Counted from the first letter of the stretch, positions 25,118 to 32,841 are shown. The stretch is DNA of 43,530 nucleotides from Lachnoclostridium sp. UBA7215 (GCA_002490465.1 DKUB01000033.1:144063-187592), one strand, 5' to 3'. The notes: generated from the sequence alone by a model not told the origin. A program made the numbers and translations.

Positions 25118-27544
25118 CTATTTTGCCCCGGTCAGCCTTAATTTGGCATCCGGTTTCCATATATTGCTCTCCCTGTACGGACGTACCAGCCAGTAAATAA
25201 GCAGAACAATCAACGCCAGAGCAACAACCGTCCACACACTAAACACACCGCTAAACAGCAGGCCGATATTGTATATAATAAGGGAAACGACATAGGCAAA
25301 CACACACTGGTAAGTAATCGCAAATGCTGTCCACTTCCCATTGTTCATTTCCCGCCGAATCGCTCCCATTGCCGCAAAACACGGCGCACACAAAAGATTG
25401 AAAGCAAGGAAAGCATAACCGGCCAGCGGAGCCATTCCCTCAAAATCAAGTACACCAAATACGCCTACAACCTCTTCCTTGGCGACTAATCCCATCACGG
25501 TAGCAATCGCTGCTTTAATATCCGCAAATCCTAATGGTGCAAAAATCCATTTAATGCCATTTCCTATATATCCCAGAACACTGCTCTCAAGCTCCATATC
25601 CGGATCAAAACCAAATCCTGCTTCTGTCATGCCAAATACGGAACCTGCCCAAATTACTATTGAGGACAGGAGGATAATTGTGCCTGCCTTCTTGATAAAG
25701 GACCATCCCCGCTCCCACATTCCTCTGAGCACAGAACCGACCGTCGGCCAGTGATAAGCCGGAAGCTCCATAACAAATGGCGCCGGCTCCCCGGCAAACA
25801 TCTTTGTCTTCTTAAGGATAATACCCGAAATAACAATGGCTGCTACCCCAAGAAAATAAGCACTCGGGGCCACCCATGCAGCACCGCCGAACAGCGCGCT
25901 CGTAATCAGCGCAATAATCGGCAGTTTTGCCCCACATGGAATAAATGTTGTTGTCATTACTGTCATTTTACGGTCCCTGTCATTTTCAATTGTTCTTGAT
26001 GCCATAATTCCCGGGACACCGCAGCCGCTTCCTATCAGCATAGGAATAAAGGATTTGCCTGACAGCCCAAAGCGGCGGAAAATACGGTCCATAATAAACG
26101 CCACACGCGCCATATAACCACAGCCCTCTAAAAAGGCAAGGAACAAGAACAGAACCAGCATCTGTGGCACAAAGCCCAGTACAGCACCTACACCACCTAC
26201 AATTCCATTAAGAACAAGTCCTGACAGCCAGTCAGCACAACCAATAGCATCCAGCCCGTTCTCCACAATCACCGGGATTGACGGAACCCAGATTCCATAA
26301 TCCGCATTATCCGGCGCATCGATCCACTCTCCATCCTCATCAAGCGGAAGTACTGCAGAAAGGTCATAACCCTTCAACGCGAGGTCATCACCATACGAGC
26401 CATACGCTTCCTCAAATGCCCCAAAGTCCGCATCCTCGAATGCGCCCTGTATCTCATCGGCACCGATTACGATGCTGTCTGCTGCCGCCGCATCAACTAC
26501 TGCTTTCACTTCCTCAGTAAATACCATCTCCTCTGCCCAGGCATCTACTGCATCATCATAATCTCCCCGACCGATACCGGCCAGATACCAGCCATCTCCA
26601 AACAGTCCGTCATTTGTCCAGTCCGTCGCATATGTTCCAATTGTTGTAACCGAAACAAAATACACAAGGAACATAATTGCCGCAAAAATCGGAAGTGCCA
26701 ATATAGGATTGGTTACCACTTTGTCTATTTTATCTGATGTTGTCAACTCACGCTTTGTATTCTTTGTACAGCACTCATCGATAATAGACGAAATATAGAC
26801 ATAGCGCTCATTTGTTATAATACTCTCCGTATCATCATCAAAAGATTTCTCAAGCTGCGTTATCTGTTCAGACACTTCCGGTACGCTGCCCATCAAGTCA
26901 GCAATTTTATCATCTCTCTCCAACAGTTTTATGGCAAAAAAGCGCTTTTGTTCCTCCGGCACATCCGGACCAATCTTTTCTTCTGCCTGCCAGATTGCTT
27001 TTTCCACTTCCTCTGTAAAAACATGAGTCGCTGTATGGCTCCCCTTTCTGGATGCCTCCACCGCCTTTGCCGCAGCAATTTCAATGCCATCCCCTTTAAG
27101 AGCAGAAATTTTGACCACATCGCAGCCCAGTTTCTCACCCAGCTTGTCAATATGTATTTCATCGCCGTTCTTCTCTACAACATCCATCATATTGACAGCA
27201 ATTACCATTGGAATCCCTAATTCTGCCAGCTGTGTGGACAGATACAGATTTCTCTCAATATTTGTACCATCCACTATATTTAAAATGACATCCGGTTTTT
27301 CATGTACAAGATAATTCCTTGCCACCACCTCTTCCAGGGTATACGGGGAAAGAGAGTAAATGCCTGGCAAATCCGTTATTACTGCTTCCTTGTTTGCCGC
27401 ATAGCTCTTTTTTAATTTCCCTTCTTTTTTTTCAACCGTCACGCCAGGCCAGTTTCCCACAAACTGGTTTGCTCCGGTCAATGCGTTAAATAATGTTGTC
27501 TTGCCGCAGTTCGGATTTCCCGCAAGCGCAATTTTAATTGACAT
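25118..27544 (-). CDS. feoB: Ferrous iron transporter FeoB
   Basis: GTP-dependent inner-membrane Fe(II) importer, 808 aa. The N-terminal G domain has G1 GNPNCGKTTLFNAL at residues 9-22, G3 DLPGIYSLSPY and G4 NMMD. The helical guanine dissociation inhibitor domain follows to about 250, and the channel helices with GCGVPGIMASR and FIPCGAKLP make up the rest. ATG at 27544 has GGAGG five bases upstream. Unusual: about 110 residues (roughly 310-418) between the first and second membrane helices form an acidic Asp/Glu/Ala-rich insert where the usual loop is short. The 81-base gap upstream holds a candidate DtxR site. Confidence 0.95.
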   Translation of the reverse strand: MSIKIALAGNPNCGKTTLFNALTGANQFVGNWPGVTVEKKEGKLKKSYAANKEAVITDLPGIYSLSPYTLEEVVARNYLVHEKPDVILNIVDGTNIERNLYLSTQLAELGIPMVIAVNMMDVVEKNGDEIHIDKLGEKLGCDVVKISALKGDGIEIAAAKAVEASRKGSHTATHVFTEEVEKAIWQAEEKIGPDVPEEQKRFFAIKLLERDDKIADLMGSVPEVSEQITQLEKSFDDDTESIITNERYVYISSIIDECCTKNTKRELTTSDKIDKVVTNPILALPIFAAIMFLVYFVSVTTIGTYATDWTNDGLFGDGWYLAGIGRGDYDDAVDAWAEEMVFTEEVKAVVDAAAADSIVIGADEIQGAFEDADFGAFEEAYGSYGDDLALKGYDLSAVLPLDEDGEWIDAPDNADYGIWVPSIPVIVENGLDAIGCADWLSGLVLNGIVGGVGAVLGFVPQMLVLFLFLAFLEGCGYMARVAFIMDRIFRRFGLSGKSFIPMLIGSGCGVPGIMASRTIENDRDRKMTVMTTTFIPCGAKLPIIALITSALFGGAAWVAPSAYFLGVAAIVISGIILKKTKMFAGEPAPFVMELPAYHWPTVGSVLRGMWERGWSFIKKAGTIILLSSIVIWAGSVFGMTEAGFGFDPDMELESSVLGYIGNGIKWIFAPLGFADIKAAIATVMGLVAKEEVVGVFGVLDFEGMAPLAGYAFLAFNLLCAPCFAAMGAIRREMNNGKWTAFAITYQCVFAYVVSLIIYNIGLLFSGVFSVWTVVALALIVLLIYWLVRPYRESNIWKPDAKLRLTGAK

Positions 27545-27594
27545 AACTACCTCCATTCAAAGCACTTTTTGTTGTTTGTTGTGACTTATAAAAA

Positions 27595-27608
27595 TTAGCC
27601 GTCACTAA
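27595..27608. promoter_or_regulatory. Candidate DtxR-type operator upstream of feoB
   Basis: Minus strand TTAG-TGACGG-CTAA. The same spaced half-sites, sharing TTAGTG, occur in the feo promoter at 28113-28128, and the spacing equals that of the known DtxR/IdeR box (TTAG-N6-CTAA). It lies in the 81-base gap between feoA and feoB. Confidence 0.45.
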
Positions 27609-27625
27609 CTCTTCTGTAAAAAAAA

Positions 27626-27850
27626 TTATTCCACTAATATCATTTCCGCATCCGCTTTTCGCAGCGACAGTTCATAGCCGCGGACAGTAACTTCCACCGG
27701 ATCACCAAGTGGCGCATATTTGCGCACAGAAATATCAACTCCCTTTGTTATCCCCATATCCATTATACGCCGTTTTACCGGACCTGTGCCAGTCAGTTTC
27801 TCTACCCTAACCGTTTTTCCCGGACGTACATCCCGCAATGTCTTAGCCAT
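27626..27850 (-). CDS. feoA: FeoA domain protein (second copy in the operon)
   Basis: A 74-aa SH3-like FeoA protein that supports FeoB in the cytoplasm. Family signs are VRPGKTVRVEKLTGTGPVKRRIMDMGITKGVDISV and the closing AEMILVE with LGDPVEVTVRGYELSLRKADA before it. ATG at 27850 has GGAGGG upstream; a TTG four codons earlier is inside that site. It sits 18 bases after the first feoA and 81 bases before feoB. Confidence 0.92.
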   Translation of the reverse strand: MAKTLRDVRPGKTVRVEKLTGTGPVKRRIMDMGITKGVDISVRKYAPLGDPVEVTVRGYELSLRKADAEMILVE

Positions 27851-27868
27851 ATTTCCCTCCAATCAAAA

Positions 27869-28078
27869 CTAAACAATAATTTTGTTCGCCATATCTTTTC
27901 CCAGGGCAATCCTGGAATCCCTGACGTTGAGAATCATATTTCCGCCCATTTCGGACACTACCGTTACTATCCCACCGGATACAAATCCAAGATTAGCCAG
28001 AAACTTTCTCGTCTCCTCTTTTCCGCCTACTTTTTTTATTGTATTTTGTACTCCTGTTTGAGCCATCGTCAACGGCAT
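27869..28078 (-). CDS. feoA: FeoA domain protein (first copy in the operon)
   Basis: A 69-aa FeoA-type SH3-like protein with TRKFLANLGFVSGGIVTVVSEMGGNMILNVRDSRIALGKDMANKI, which matches the family core. It differs clearly from the second copy, so the pair is not a recent duplication. ATG at 28078 follows GGGGTGA by six bases. As first gene of the feo operon it lies about 30 bases from the predicted transcription start. Confidence 0.9.
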   Translation of the reverse strand: MPLTMAQTGVQNTIKKVGGKEETRKFLANLGFVSGGIVTVVSEMGGNMILNVRDSRIALGKDMANKIIV

Positions 28079-28112
28079 ACCAAATCACCCCTTTTCTTTT
28101 ATATTTTTCATG

Positions 28113-28138
28113 GTTAGTATACACTAACACTTATTAGT
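28113..28138. promoter_or_regulatory. Two overlapping DtxR-type operators in the feo promoter
   Basis: Site 1 (28113-28128) is GTTAGT-N4-ACTAAC and covers the -10. Site 2 (28123-28138) is ACTAA-N6-TTAGT and fills the spacer up to the -35. Occupancy of either would block RNA polymerase. The divergent gene codes for a DtxR-type protein, the likely binder. Confidence 0.7.
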
Positions 28139-28144
28139 TGTCAA
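28116..28144 (-). promoter_or_regulatory. Sigma-A promoter for the feo operon
   Basis: TTGACA (28139-28144), 17 bases, TATACT (28116-28121) on the minus strand. Near-consensus, as expected for a promoter controlled by repression. Confidence 0.85.
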
Positions 28145-28189
28145 GAACATTTTTCAAAAAGAATTGCTATTGACATTGTGCCAGACAAA

Positions 28190-28218
28190 TTGTTTTTTGC
28201 AATAAAAAGTGATACAAT
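28190..28218 (+). promoter_or_regulatory. Promoter for the DtxR-type regulator
   Basis: TTGTTT (28190-28195), 17 bases, TACAAT (28213-28218). It is 50 bases from the operators, so it is probably not itself blocked by them. Confidence 0.55.
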
Positions 28219-28273
28219 ACTATATATTATTGATGCACAGCTCCCACCGCTGCGCTTCGGAATGGAGACAGGT

Positions 28274-28663
28274 ATGAAAACAAATGAATCTGCAGAAAAT
28301 TATTTAGAGACAATATTGATCTTAAGCCATAAGTTACCCGTTGTCCGCTCCGTAGATATTGCTACGGAACTGGGATTTAAAAAATCCAGCGTCAGTGTCG
28401 CTATGAAAAATCTCAGAGAAAAAGGACATATCACGGTTACTGACGCCGGATTTATTTATCTGACCGAAGAGGGAAAACAAATTGCAGAAATGATTTATGA
28501 GCGCCACGGCATTCTCACAAAATGCCTGACCGCCCTCGGTGTTTCCGAGGAAACTGCCGAGAGCGATGCATGCAAGATTGAACATGTAATCAGCAAAGAG
28601 AGCTTTCAGGCCATCAAACTCTATGCACAGGATAAACTTTTGGGATGCGAAGAATCCTTATAA
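28274..28663 (+). CDS. DtxR-family metal-dependent regulator
   Basis: A 129-aa repressor with a winged helix (RSVDIATELGFKKSSVSVAMKNLREKGHI) and a metal-binding dimer domain, without an SH3 tail. By eye alignment, DACKIEHVIS keeps the Cys, Glu and His that bind iron in DtxR, where MntR has Glu in place of the Cys. ERHG keeps the ancillary His. The N-terminal ligand (Met in DtxR, Asp in MntR) is Asn here (SAENYLETI). I infer an iron sensor for the divergent feo operon. ATG at 28274 with GGAG six bases away was chosen over the longer frame from GTG at 28178, which includes the promoter. Confidence 0.88.
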   Translation: MKTNESAENYLETILILSHKLPVVRSVDIATELGFKKSSVSVAMKNLREKGHITVTDAGFIYLTEEGKQIAEMIYERHGILTKCLTALGVSEETAESDACKIEHVISKESFQAIKLYAQDKLLGCEESL

Positions 28664-28675
28664 ATGGTTCTTTTG

Positions 28676-28711
28676 ACTTCAACAAAAACAACAGTTTTTG
28701 TTGAAGTTTTT
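28676..28711 (+). terminator. Intrinsic terminator after the DtxR-type gene
   Basis: A perfect stem of 14 bp (28676-28689 with 28694-28707), a 4-base loop and a T run reaching 28711. The T run touches the stop codon of the convergent leuA gene. No T tail exists in the minus direction. Confidence 0.9.
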
Positions 28712-30698
28712 AATGCTGGTTCCGATACTGTATCGGGGACATATTATATAAGCGCTTAAATGTCCGTGTAAAATGCTCTACATTGGAATACCCAACCGAA
28801 AGAGCAATATTTTCGACTGTCATATTTCCATGCTTCAACAGCGTACGCGCTTTTTTCATCCGGACATTTGTCACTTGCTCCACAAAAGTTTTCCCGGACT
28901 TATCGTGAATAAACTTACTGATATACGGCTCGGAAAGATGAAACTGCTCTGCCATATCCTCAAGGGTAATTGTCTGGTAATTACTCTGAATATAATTCAA
29001 CATCTCCATCAGCCGCTCATCCTTGCCGGATTCTTTATCCTGGATTTGCGGCAACTTGTTTACACAGACACAGAGCGCATGAATCGAGGCTTTAATAATG
29101 TCCTCATCAATACCTACGCCCCAGAAATTTTCTCCCCGGCATGTAATTCCCACATAAGCGATTGCCTTTGAAGAAGACCCCTGTGTCAGGGCATGCTCTT
29201 CATAGGAGGAGAGCTGGTAGCTGATGCCAAAATACTGTTTAATTGTATTGCTGACCGCATCCAGCCTTCCATTTCCCATAGCATCGACAACCGTTTTCTT
29301 ATCACCGCTGTTAATGGTCACTTCTGCCATAATTCCATCTATCTGCTTAAAATGACACTCTTCAATCTCAAAATACGGGGTTGGATTCAGGTAATGATCG
29401 GTAAATATCTCATATACCCACTGGGGAGAGAGTTCCTTATGCTCCTTGTCGGATACCTGTTTCATCATGTATCCGACCTCTTCCCTCATAGACTCTGGGA
29501 GGGATATGCCAAAATTCTGCTTCAATATATAATTCACACCGCCCTTACCCGACTGGCTGTTGATGCGGATTACATCAGAATCATACGTGCGTCCGACATC
29601 CTCCGGATCGACTGGAAGATACGGTACACTCCATTCTTCCAGATTTTTGTCTTCACGCCACTGCATTCCCTTGGCAATGGCATCCTGATGGGAGCCGGAA
29701 AAGGCCGTAAAGACAAGATCCCCTGCATAGGGCTGACGCTCATACACATGCATCCCTGTAAAATTCTCATAATTTTTGCGAATCCGGGGCATATCAGAAA
29801 AATCAAGTCCGGAATCCACACCATGGGAAAACATATTCATGGCCAATGTAACAATATCTACATTTCCCGTGCGCTCCCCATTCCCAAACAAAGTTCCCTC
29901 TATACGGTCCGCACCGGCAAGCAGGCCAAGTTCCGCAGTTGCCACACCGCTTCCCCTGTCATTGTGCGGGTGAAGGGATAATATCACAGAATCCCTGTAT
30001 TTCATATTTTTGTGAACATATTCAATCTGTGTGGCAAAAACATGAGGCATGGCATTTTCCACGGTTGCCGGGATATTAATAATGGCCTTGTTCTCCGGCG
30101 TTGGCTGCCACACGTCTAAAACCGCATTACAAACTTCAACCGCATAATCAACTTCCGTTCCGGAGAAGCTCTCCGGACTGTATTCAAAGGAAAAGCTGCC
30201 ATCCGTCTCATCCGCGAGCTGTTTTAAGAGAACCGCCCCATCCACAGCAATCTGCTTAATCTCTTCTTTACTCTTTTTGAATACCTGCTCCCTCTGTGCC
30301 ACTGAGGTGGAATTATACAGATGGACAACGGCATGCGGAGCGCCTTTAACCGCCTCAAATGTCTTTTTGATGATGTGTTCGCGTGCCTGGGTCAATACCT
30401 GTACTGTTACATCATCCGGAATCATATCGCGCTCAATCAGGGTGCGCATGAATTCATATTCCGTCTCTGATGCAGCCGGAAAACCAACTTCAATTTCCTT
30501 AAATCCAATTTCCACCAACATCTCAAAAAATGCCAGTTTCTCCTCTAAACTCATCGGCTCTATCAATGCCTGGTTTCCGTCCCGCAAATCCACAGAACAC
30601 CATATCGGCGCCGCATCTACGGTATCTTTTTTTACCCAGTCATACGTACATTCCGGCGGCATAAAATATGTTTTTTTGTACTTGTTAAAAGGATTCAT
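28710..30698 (-). CDS. leuA: 2-isopropylmalate synthase with C-terminal AraC-type DNA-binding domain
   Basis: First committed step of leucine synthesis: acetyl-CoA plus 2-ketoisovalerate gives 2-isopropylmalate. In 662 aa, residues 1-400 form the TIM barrel (WCSVDLRDGNQAL near 32; metal motif LHPHNDRGSGVA; GNGERTGNVD). About 415-550 form the C-terminal regulatory domain of LeuA (GIMAEVTINSGDKKTV to WGVGIDEDIIKASIHAL). The last 103 residues are a full AraC/XylS helix-turn-helix pair (LEDMAEQFHLSEPYISKFI; NIALSVGYSNVEHFTRTFKR; MSPIQYR). The frame is continuous. ATG at 30698 has GGAG nine bases upstream; an ATG at 30713 lacks one. A leucine T-box precedes it. Confidence 0.95.
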   Translation of the reverse strand: MNPFNKYKKTYFMPPECTYDWVKKDTVDAAPIWCSVDLRDGNQALIEPMSLEEKLAFFEMLVEIGFKEIEVGFPAASETEYEFMRTLIERDMIPDDVTVQVLTQAREHIIKKTFEAVKGAPHAVVHLYNSTSVAQREQVFKKSKEEIKQIAVDGAVLLKQLADETDGSFSFEYSPESFSGTEVDYAVEVCNAVLDVWQPTPENKAIINIPATVENAMPHVFATQIEYVHKNMKYRDSVILSLHPHNDRGSGVATAELGLLAGADRIEGTLFGNGERTGNVDIVTLAMNMFSHGVDSGLDFSDMPRIRKNYENFTGMHVYERQPYAGDLVFTAFSGSHQDAIAKGMQWREDKNLEEWSVPYLPVDPEDVGRTYDSDVIRINSQSGKGGVNYILKQNFGISLPESMREEVGYMMKQVSDKEHKELSPQWVYEIFTDHYLNPTPYFEIEECHFKQIDGIMAEVTINSGDKKTVVDAMGNGRLDAVSNTIKQYFGISYQLSSYEEHALTQGSSSKAIAYVGITCRGENFWGVGIDEDIIKASIHALCVCVNKLPQIQDKESGKDERLMEMLNYIQSNYQTITLEDMAEQFHLSEPYISKFIHDKSGKTFVEQVTNVRMKKARTLLKHGNMTVENIALSVGYSNVEHFTRTFKRLYNMSPIQYRNQH

Positions 30699-30723
30699 TT
30701 CTGTCATCTCCATTTCTTATAAT

Positions 30724-30995
30724 AAAAAAACCTCCATCCCCACAACCCCGGGTTGTAGAGACGAAGGATATCTTCGCGGTACCACTCTACTTCATGCCAG
30801 ACGGCATGCTCTTATCAGCACTAACATGCTTTTCCCCGCTAACGGTGGGAATCCGGCGGACACTACTAAGCCTATCAGACCTTTTGCATACGCAGCTTGG
30901 AGGCGAGTTCGCTGTATTTTCCCTGCTGTCTTGCACCATCCGGCAGCTCTCTGAAAAGGATCAAACAGTTACTATTCCCCGTCATTGCTTTTGTG
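30724..30995 (-). promoter_or_regulatory. Leucine-specific T-box leader
   Basis: Reads uncharged tRNA-Leu and controls leuA by antitermination. The T-box AGAGTGGTACCGCG is at 30775-30788. Stem I carries the specifier CTC (30905-30907) in the context GAA-CTC-GCC, a leucine codon. The terminator is a 17-bp stem (30731-30767, with G-U pairs) followed by seven T (30724-30730). The leader starts near 30995. Confidence 0.93.
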
Positions 30996-31001
30996 TAGTA
31001 C

Positions 31002-31030
31002 ATAATATCACAGATAAAAAGAAGAATCAA
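31002..31030 (-). promoter_or_regulatory. Promoter for the T-box-leuA transcript
   Basis: TTGATT (31025-31030), 17 bases, TATTAT (31002-31007). A perfect 16-bp palindrome adjoins its -35. Confidence 0.7.
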
Positions 31031-31046
31031 TGATTAAATTTAATCA
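31031..31046. promoter_or_regulatory. Perfect 16-bp palindrome between divergent promoters
   Basis: TGATTAAATTTAATCA reads the same on both strands. It adjoins the leuA -35 (31025-31030) and lies six bases from the GH43 -35 (31053-31058), a position from which one bound protein could affect both genes. AT-rich palindromes also arise by chance. Confidence 0.4.
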
Positions 31047-31052
31047 TTTTTA

Positions 31053-31080
31053 TTGATTTTTTTTAACAATATGTTATTAT
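31053..31080 (+). promoter_or_regulatory. Promoter for the cytoplasmic GH43 gene
   Basis: TTGATT (31053-31058), 16 bases, TATTAT (31075-31080) with an extended -10 TG. It lies 40 bases before the ATG. Confidence 0.6.
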
Positions 31081-31119
31081 ATAGATAAATATTAACTGAT
31101 GAAATGGAGGTATCAGAGA

Positions 31120-32553
31120 ATGAAACAACAGGCATTTAATCCATATCTCCCATCCTGGGAATATATTCCGGATGGAGAACCTTATATATTTGAAGACCGG
31201 ATCTATATATATGGCTCACATGATTTTTATAATGGACATGTATTCTGTCTTGGAGATTATGTGTGCTGGTCGGCACCAGTGGACGATCTGGGTAACTGGC
31301 GTTATGAAGGCGTTATTTACCCCAAAACGGCAGACCCCTATAATCCGGAAGGAAAGATGTGTTTATACGCACCGGATGTTGTAATGGGGCCGGACGGCAG
31401 ATATTATTTGTACTATGTCCTTGATAAGGTATCTGTAGTATCGGTTGCAGTCTGCGATGCACCAGCCGGGAAATACGAGTTTTATGGATACGTCCATTAT
31501 GAAGATGGGACGCTGCTCGGTGAGCATGACGGTGATGAACCACAATTCGATCCCGCTGTACTATGGGAAGAAGGACAAGGAGTGTATCTATATACCGGTT
31601 TCTGCGGAAAGGGTGATTCAAGCAGAAGCGGTGCCATGGTAACCCTTTTAAATGATGATATGCTGACGATAAAAACCGCTCCGCAATTTATTGTACCAAG
31701 CGGTCCGTATGCGCAGGGAAGTGGATTTGAAGGACATGAGTTTTTTGAGGCATCATCCATTCGCAAAATAAAGGACACCTATTACTTTATTTATTCATCC
31801 CTTGTAATGCATGAACTATGCTATGCTACAAGCCAAAAACCAGACCGTGATTTCCGTTATCAGGGGGTGCTGGTCAGCAACTGTGACCTGCACATTGATT
31901 CCTATAAGCCAGCAGAAAAGCCTATGGCCTATGGCTGCAATAATCACGGCAGTATTATAGAAATCAAAGGAAAATGGTATGTGTTTTATCACCGCCACAC
32001 AAATGGCTCATGGTTTTGCAGACAGGGATGCGCTGAACCCCTCGAACAGCAGTCTGACGGAACGTTCCTGCAGGCAGAGCTGACGTCCTGCGGCCTTAAT
32101 GGCGGACCGCTAAAGGGGGAGGGAGAATACCCGGGATATCTGGCGTGCCATTTGTATACGGAGGAGGATTCCTGTTATGTGGGCGGGGATAAATTTCCAA
32201 AAATAATGCAGGATGGAAGAGATGGCGATGAAAACATCGGCTATGTGGCAAACATGCAGAATACGGCAACCGCAGGGTTCCGATATTTTGACTGCCAGGG
32301 TGTTCGGCGTATAACGATTAAAACAAGGGGATATGCTGCAGGTGTTATGCAGATAAAGCTTGCGTGGAACGGACCCGTAATTGCTGAAATCCCCATTGAA
32401 TACTCCAATGTATGGGAGGCATATTCTGCCGAAGTATCGATACCAGATGGGATTCATTCGTTTTATTTTACATTTTGCGGTGAGGGGACAGCCAGCTTCC
32501 AGTCATTTGTTTTGGAAACTGATCGAAAAAGAAAGGATTGTCTCATACGGTAA
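31120..32553 (+). CDS. Cytoplasmic GH43-family glycoside hydrolase
   Basis: A 477-aa enzyme with a five-bladed propeller of the GH43 type, likely an arabinofuranosidase or xylosidase acting on imported oligosaccharides, since it has no signal peptide. Candidate residues: base Asp18 in EYIPDGEPYIF, the Asp of LYAPDVVMGPDGRYYLYYV near 91, and acid Glu in GHEFFEASSIRK near 211. HGSIIEIKGKWYVFYHRHT is a typical late blade. From about 345 a beta-rich C-terminal region may be a carbohydrate-binding module. ATG at 31120 follows GGAGG by nine bases; an ATG seven codons upstream is ahead of that site. It has no sugar transporter next to it. Confidence 0.88.
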   Translation: MKQQAFNPYLPSWEYIPDGEPYIFEDRIYIYGSHDFYNGHVFCLGDYVCWSAPVDDLGNWRYEGVIYPKTADPYNPEGKMCLYAPDVVMGPDGRYYLYYVLDKVSVVSVAVCDAPAGKYEFYGYVHYEDGTLLGEHDGDEPQFDPAVLWEEGQGVYLYTGFCGKGDSSRSGAMVTLLNDDMLTIKTAPQFIVPSGPYAQGSGFEGHEFFEASSIRKIKDTYYFIYSSLVMHELCYATSQKPDRDFRYQGVLVSNCDLHIDSYKPAEKPMAYGCNNHGSIIEIKGKWYVFYHRHTNGSWFCRQGCAEPLEQQSDGTFLQAELTSCGLNGGPLKGEGEYPGYLACHLYTEEDSCYVGGDKFPKIMQDGRDGDENIGYVANMQNTATAGFRYFDCQGVRRITIKTRGYAAGVMQIKLAWNGPVIAEIPIEYSNVWEAYSAEVSIPDGIHSFYFTFCGEGTASFQSFVLETDRKRKDCLIR

Positions 32554-32566
32554 AACATGGTAAACT
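32538..32566 (+). promoter_or_regulatory. Promoter for the small coiled-coil protein
   Basis: TTGTCT (32538-32543), 17 bases, TAAACT (32561-32566), with an extended -10 TG. The -35 lies in the last codons of the GH43 gene. Confidence 0.5.
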
Positions 32567-32599
32567 AAAAACAAAATATATTTAAGGAGGATAGCGCAT

Positions 32600-32764
32600 A
32601 TGACTCAGGAAGAAAAAATGGATGAACTGCTTACTTTAGTAAAGGGAATGAAAGAGCAGCTGGACAAACAGGACGAGCAGATAGAGTACATTGTAGCCCG
32701 TCTGAACCATATGAGGGATAAGGCACATGAAAAACGCGAATCACAGACGGCGTGGCCAAAATAG
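32600..32764 (+). CDS. Small coiled-coil protein (54 aa)
   Basis: A 54-codon frame from ATG at 32600 to TAG at 32762-32764, with AAGGAGG eight bases upstream, the strongest ribosome site in this stretch. The product is highly charged and heptad-like (MDELLTLVKGMKEQLDKQDEQ, then IEYIVARLNHM), so a helical dimer is likely. No family recognised. It lies between the GH43 gene and tRNA-Arg and has its own possible promoter. Two features, coding-like codon use and a clean Shine-Dalgarno site, support a real gene. Confidence 0.7.
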   Translation: MTQEEKMDELLTLVKGMKEQLDKQDEQIEYIVARLNHMRDKAHEKRESQTAWPK

Positions 32765-32800
32765 ATTACTTTTTACTTTGCATAAATTTGTAAAAAAATC

Positions 32801-32829
32801 TTGACAACAGATTCGGATTCGGGTATTAT
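32801..32829 (+). promoter_or_regulatory. Promoter for tRNA-Arg
   Basis: TTGACA (32801-32806), 17 bases, TATTAT (32824-32829), ending 12 bases before the tRNA. Confidence 0.8.
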
Positions 32830-32841
32830 AATACTTGCGTT

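Noticed and set aside
27626..28078. Recent tandem duplication of feoA
   Set aside because: The two FeoA proteins share the fold signature but little direct identity, so they are long-diverged paralogues.
29193..29981. 262-codon plus-strand frame
   Set aside because: Antisense to the leuA barrel, no motif; the minus frame carries clear LeuA motifs throughout.
30277..30954. 225-codon plus-strand frame across leuA and the T-box
   Set aside because: It runs antisense through both the leuA 5' end and the T-box structure, which fully explain the sequence.
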